Of a DNA stretch of 5,871 bases, positions 5,087-5,871 are shown one piece after another; within the stretch, counting starts at the first letter, position 1, and the number at the start of each line of letters is the position of its first letter. The DNA comes from Gammaproteobacteria bacterium RIFCSPHIGHO2_12_FULL_37_34 (lineage in GTDB: Bacteria > Pseudomonadota > Gammaproteobacteria > DSM-16500): the NCBI GenBank assembly GCA_001801495.1, contig MGXW01000071.1, forward strand, positions 1 to 5,871, given 5' to 3'. Below the pieces are notes generated by a model, which was given only the letters and a program-made list of their open reading frames with translations, did no database searches and had not been told where the DNA came from. A program made the position numbers and the translations under genes.

Positions 5087-5869
5087 ATGCCAATGTTTGA
5101 ACGGTTGCAAAAGCCTTTTCTCACTGTAGAAACAGGAGAGGCTTATCAACCTATTCGCCTTTCTTACCATCTTGCACAAAAAAATCAACTGATAGAAGCG
5201 TTAAACAAATTAAAATGCTGCGAAAAAAATCCTAATGCTACATCATGGAATTGGTTTTGGCGTGATGAATGTGAGGATCTACATTTTGAATCACTCGATT
5301 CTTATAAAAAAAACGCTGAACAGCCTTTACGTTTAGGAACATTAACATTACGTGATAATGGTCTTTTTCTTAATCTTCCTTCATTCAAACGCGCTTGTTT
5401 AGCCGTGCCTTTTTTTCATCGCATGATTGCATCAGCTGTTGTCCAAGTGGATCATGCTGATTTTATCAATAAAGTATTTGGTTTAGATGAGCGCTTGCCT
5501 CACGGTTTTGCTGAATTATTTAAAGAAGAAGATCTTGCTAAACTGATGGAACAACGTCTTCATGATTATGAAGATGTACAAGAAAAAGTAGAACATGCTA
5601 AAACCGCTGAAGAAGCATTTTCTATTCTTGCTCATTACACAAATGCTGAAGCAAAAAAACGACTCCCTTACGCTGAACGTTATTCATTCCAAGAAAGTAA
5701 CAATGCTGATCCTGATGTGGCTTTTTTAGGATTTTACATTTTTCTGCGCGGACGAGAACTGGTTGCCATTCGTCGATGGTTCGGTGAAGCAGGCTATTCG
5801 TTAGCTGAAGCTGCAGAAGAAACTGTTGAGCAAGTATTTGGTGGGATGAATATTGATATTATTGAGTAA
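5087..5869 (+). CDS. Hypothetical protein, 260 aa, second gene of the divergent unit
   Basis: Complete reading frame of 260 aa that I cannot assign to a family. No signal peptide or membrane helix is evident, so it is probably cytosolic. Visible features are a Trp-rich acidic patch W-N-W-F-W-R-D-E-C-E-D (54-64), four cysteines (44, 45, 62, 104), and a mixed segment with L-G-T-L-T-L and L-F-L-N-L strands (83-97). A charged, probably coiled helix follows (about 143-172), then a hydrophobic F-L-G-F-Y-I-F-L-R-G-R-E-L block (213-225) leading to R-R-W-F-G-E-A-G-Y (229-237) and an acidic C-terminus. The cysteines are not in a clear metal-binding spacing. ATG 5087 is chosen because GGAG lies 5 nt upstream. 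An in-frame TTG at 5075 overlaps that site, and the ATG at 5093 is spaced less well. The balanced amino-acid composition and intact frame argue for a real gene. It ends two bases before the window edge. Confidence 0.82.
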   Translation: MPMFERLQKPFLTVETGEAYQPIRLSYHLAQKNQLIEALNKLKCCEKNPNATSWNWFWRDECEDLHFESLDSYKKNAEQPLRLGTLTLRDNGLFLNLPSFKRACLAVPFFHRMIASAVVQVDHADFINKVFGLDERLPHGFAELFKEEDLAKLMEQRLHDYEDVQEKVEHAKTAEEAFSILAHYTNAEAKKRLPYAERYSFQESNNADPDVAFLGFYIFLRGRELVAIRRWFGEAGYSLAEAAEETVEQVFGGMNIDIIE

Positions 5870-5871
5870 AC

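Overview
The window is a 5.9 kb piece of an AT-rich bacterial chromosome that looks gammaproteobacterial. The minus strand carries the distal half of a type II secretion system (T2SS) operon in the classical order gspG-H-I-J-K-L-M, reading from about 4458 down to 12. The low GC, together with a gspG that is not preceded by gspF, is reminiscent of Legionellales-type intracellular or host-associated bacteria, where T2SS genes are split over several loci. That taxonomic guess is inference only; no 16S or other marker gene is present.

Layout. (1) 12-4458, minus: five consecutive pseudopilin genes (gspG, H, I, J, K), each with a prepilin-peptidase type N-terminus (short charged leader, Gly, then a hydrophobic helix). 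They are followed by gspL and gspM, which encode the inner-membrane assembly platform proteins. Neighbouring genes from gspG to gspL overlap by 1-17 bp, and only gspL-gspM has a gap (28 bp). This is a tightly coupled polycistronic unit. (2) 4459-4647: a divergent intergenic region of 189 bp. It has a good sigma70-like promoter for gspG (TTTACA-17-AAATT type) and a candidate extended -10 promoter for the opposite direction. It also holds two inverted repeats, one of them a perfect 15-bp palindrome lying on the gspG -10 box. (3) 4648-5869, plus: two co-directional genes 19 bp apart, encoding a 139-aa charged, probably all-helical cytosolic protein and a 260-aa soluble protein. I do not recognise either.

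How the genes work together. In the T2SS, GspG is the major pseudopilin, and GspH, I, J and K are minor pseudopilins. GspI, J and K form the tip complex that primes assembly. GspL and GspM recruit the GspE ATPase (not in this window) and couple it to the pseudopilus, which pushes folded exoproteins through the GspD secretin (also absent here). GspC, D, E and F must be encoded elsewhere if the machine works. All seven gsp genes look intact. The less ordinary points are the shortened or altered loops in GspG and GspK where the families usually carry acidic calcium-site residues, the symmetric DNA elements in the divergent control region, and the uncharacterised two-gene unit that shares that region.
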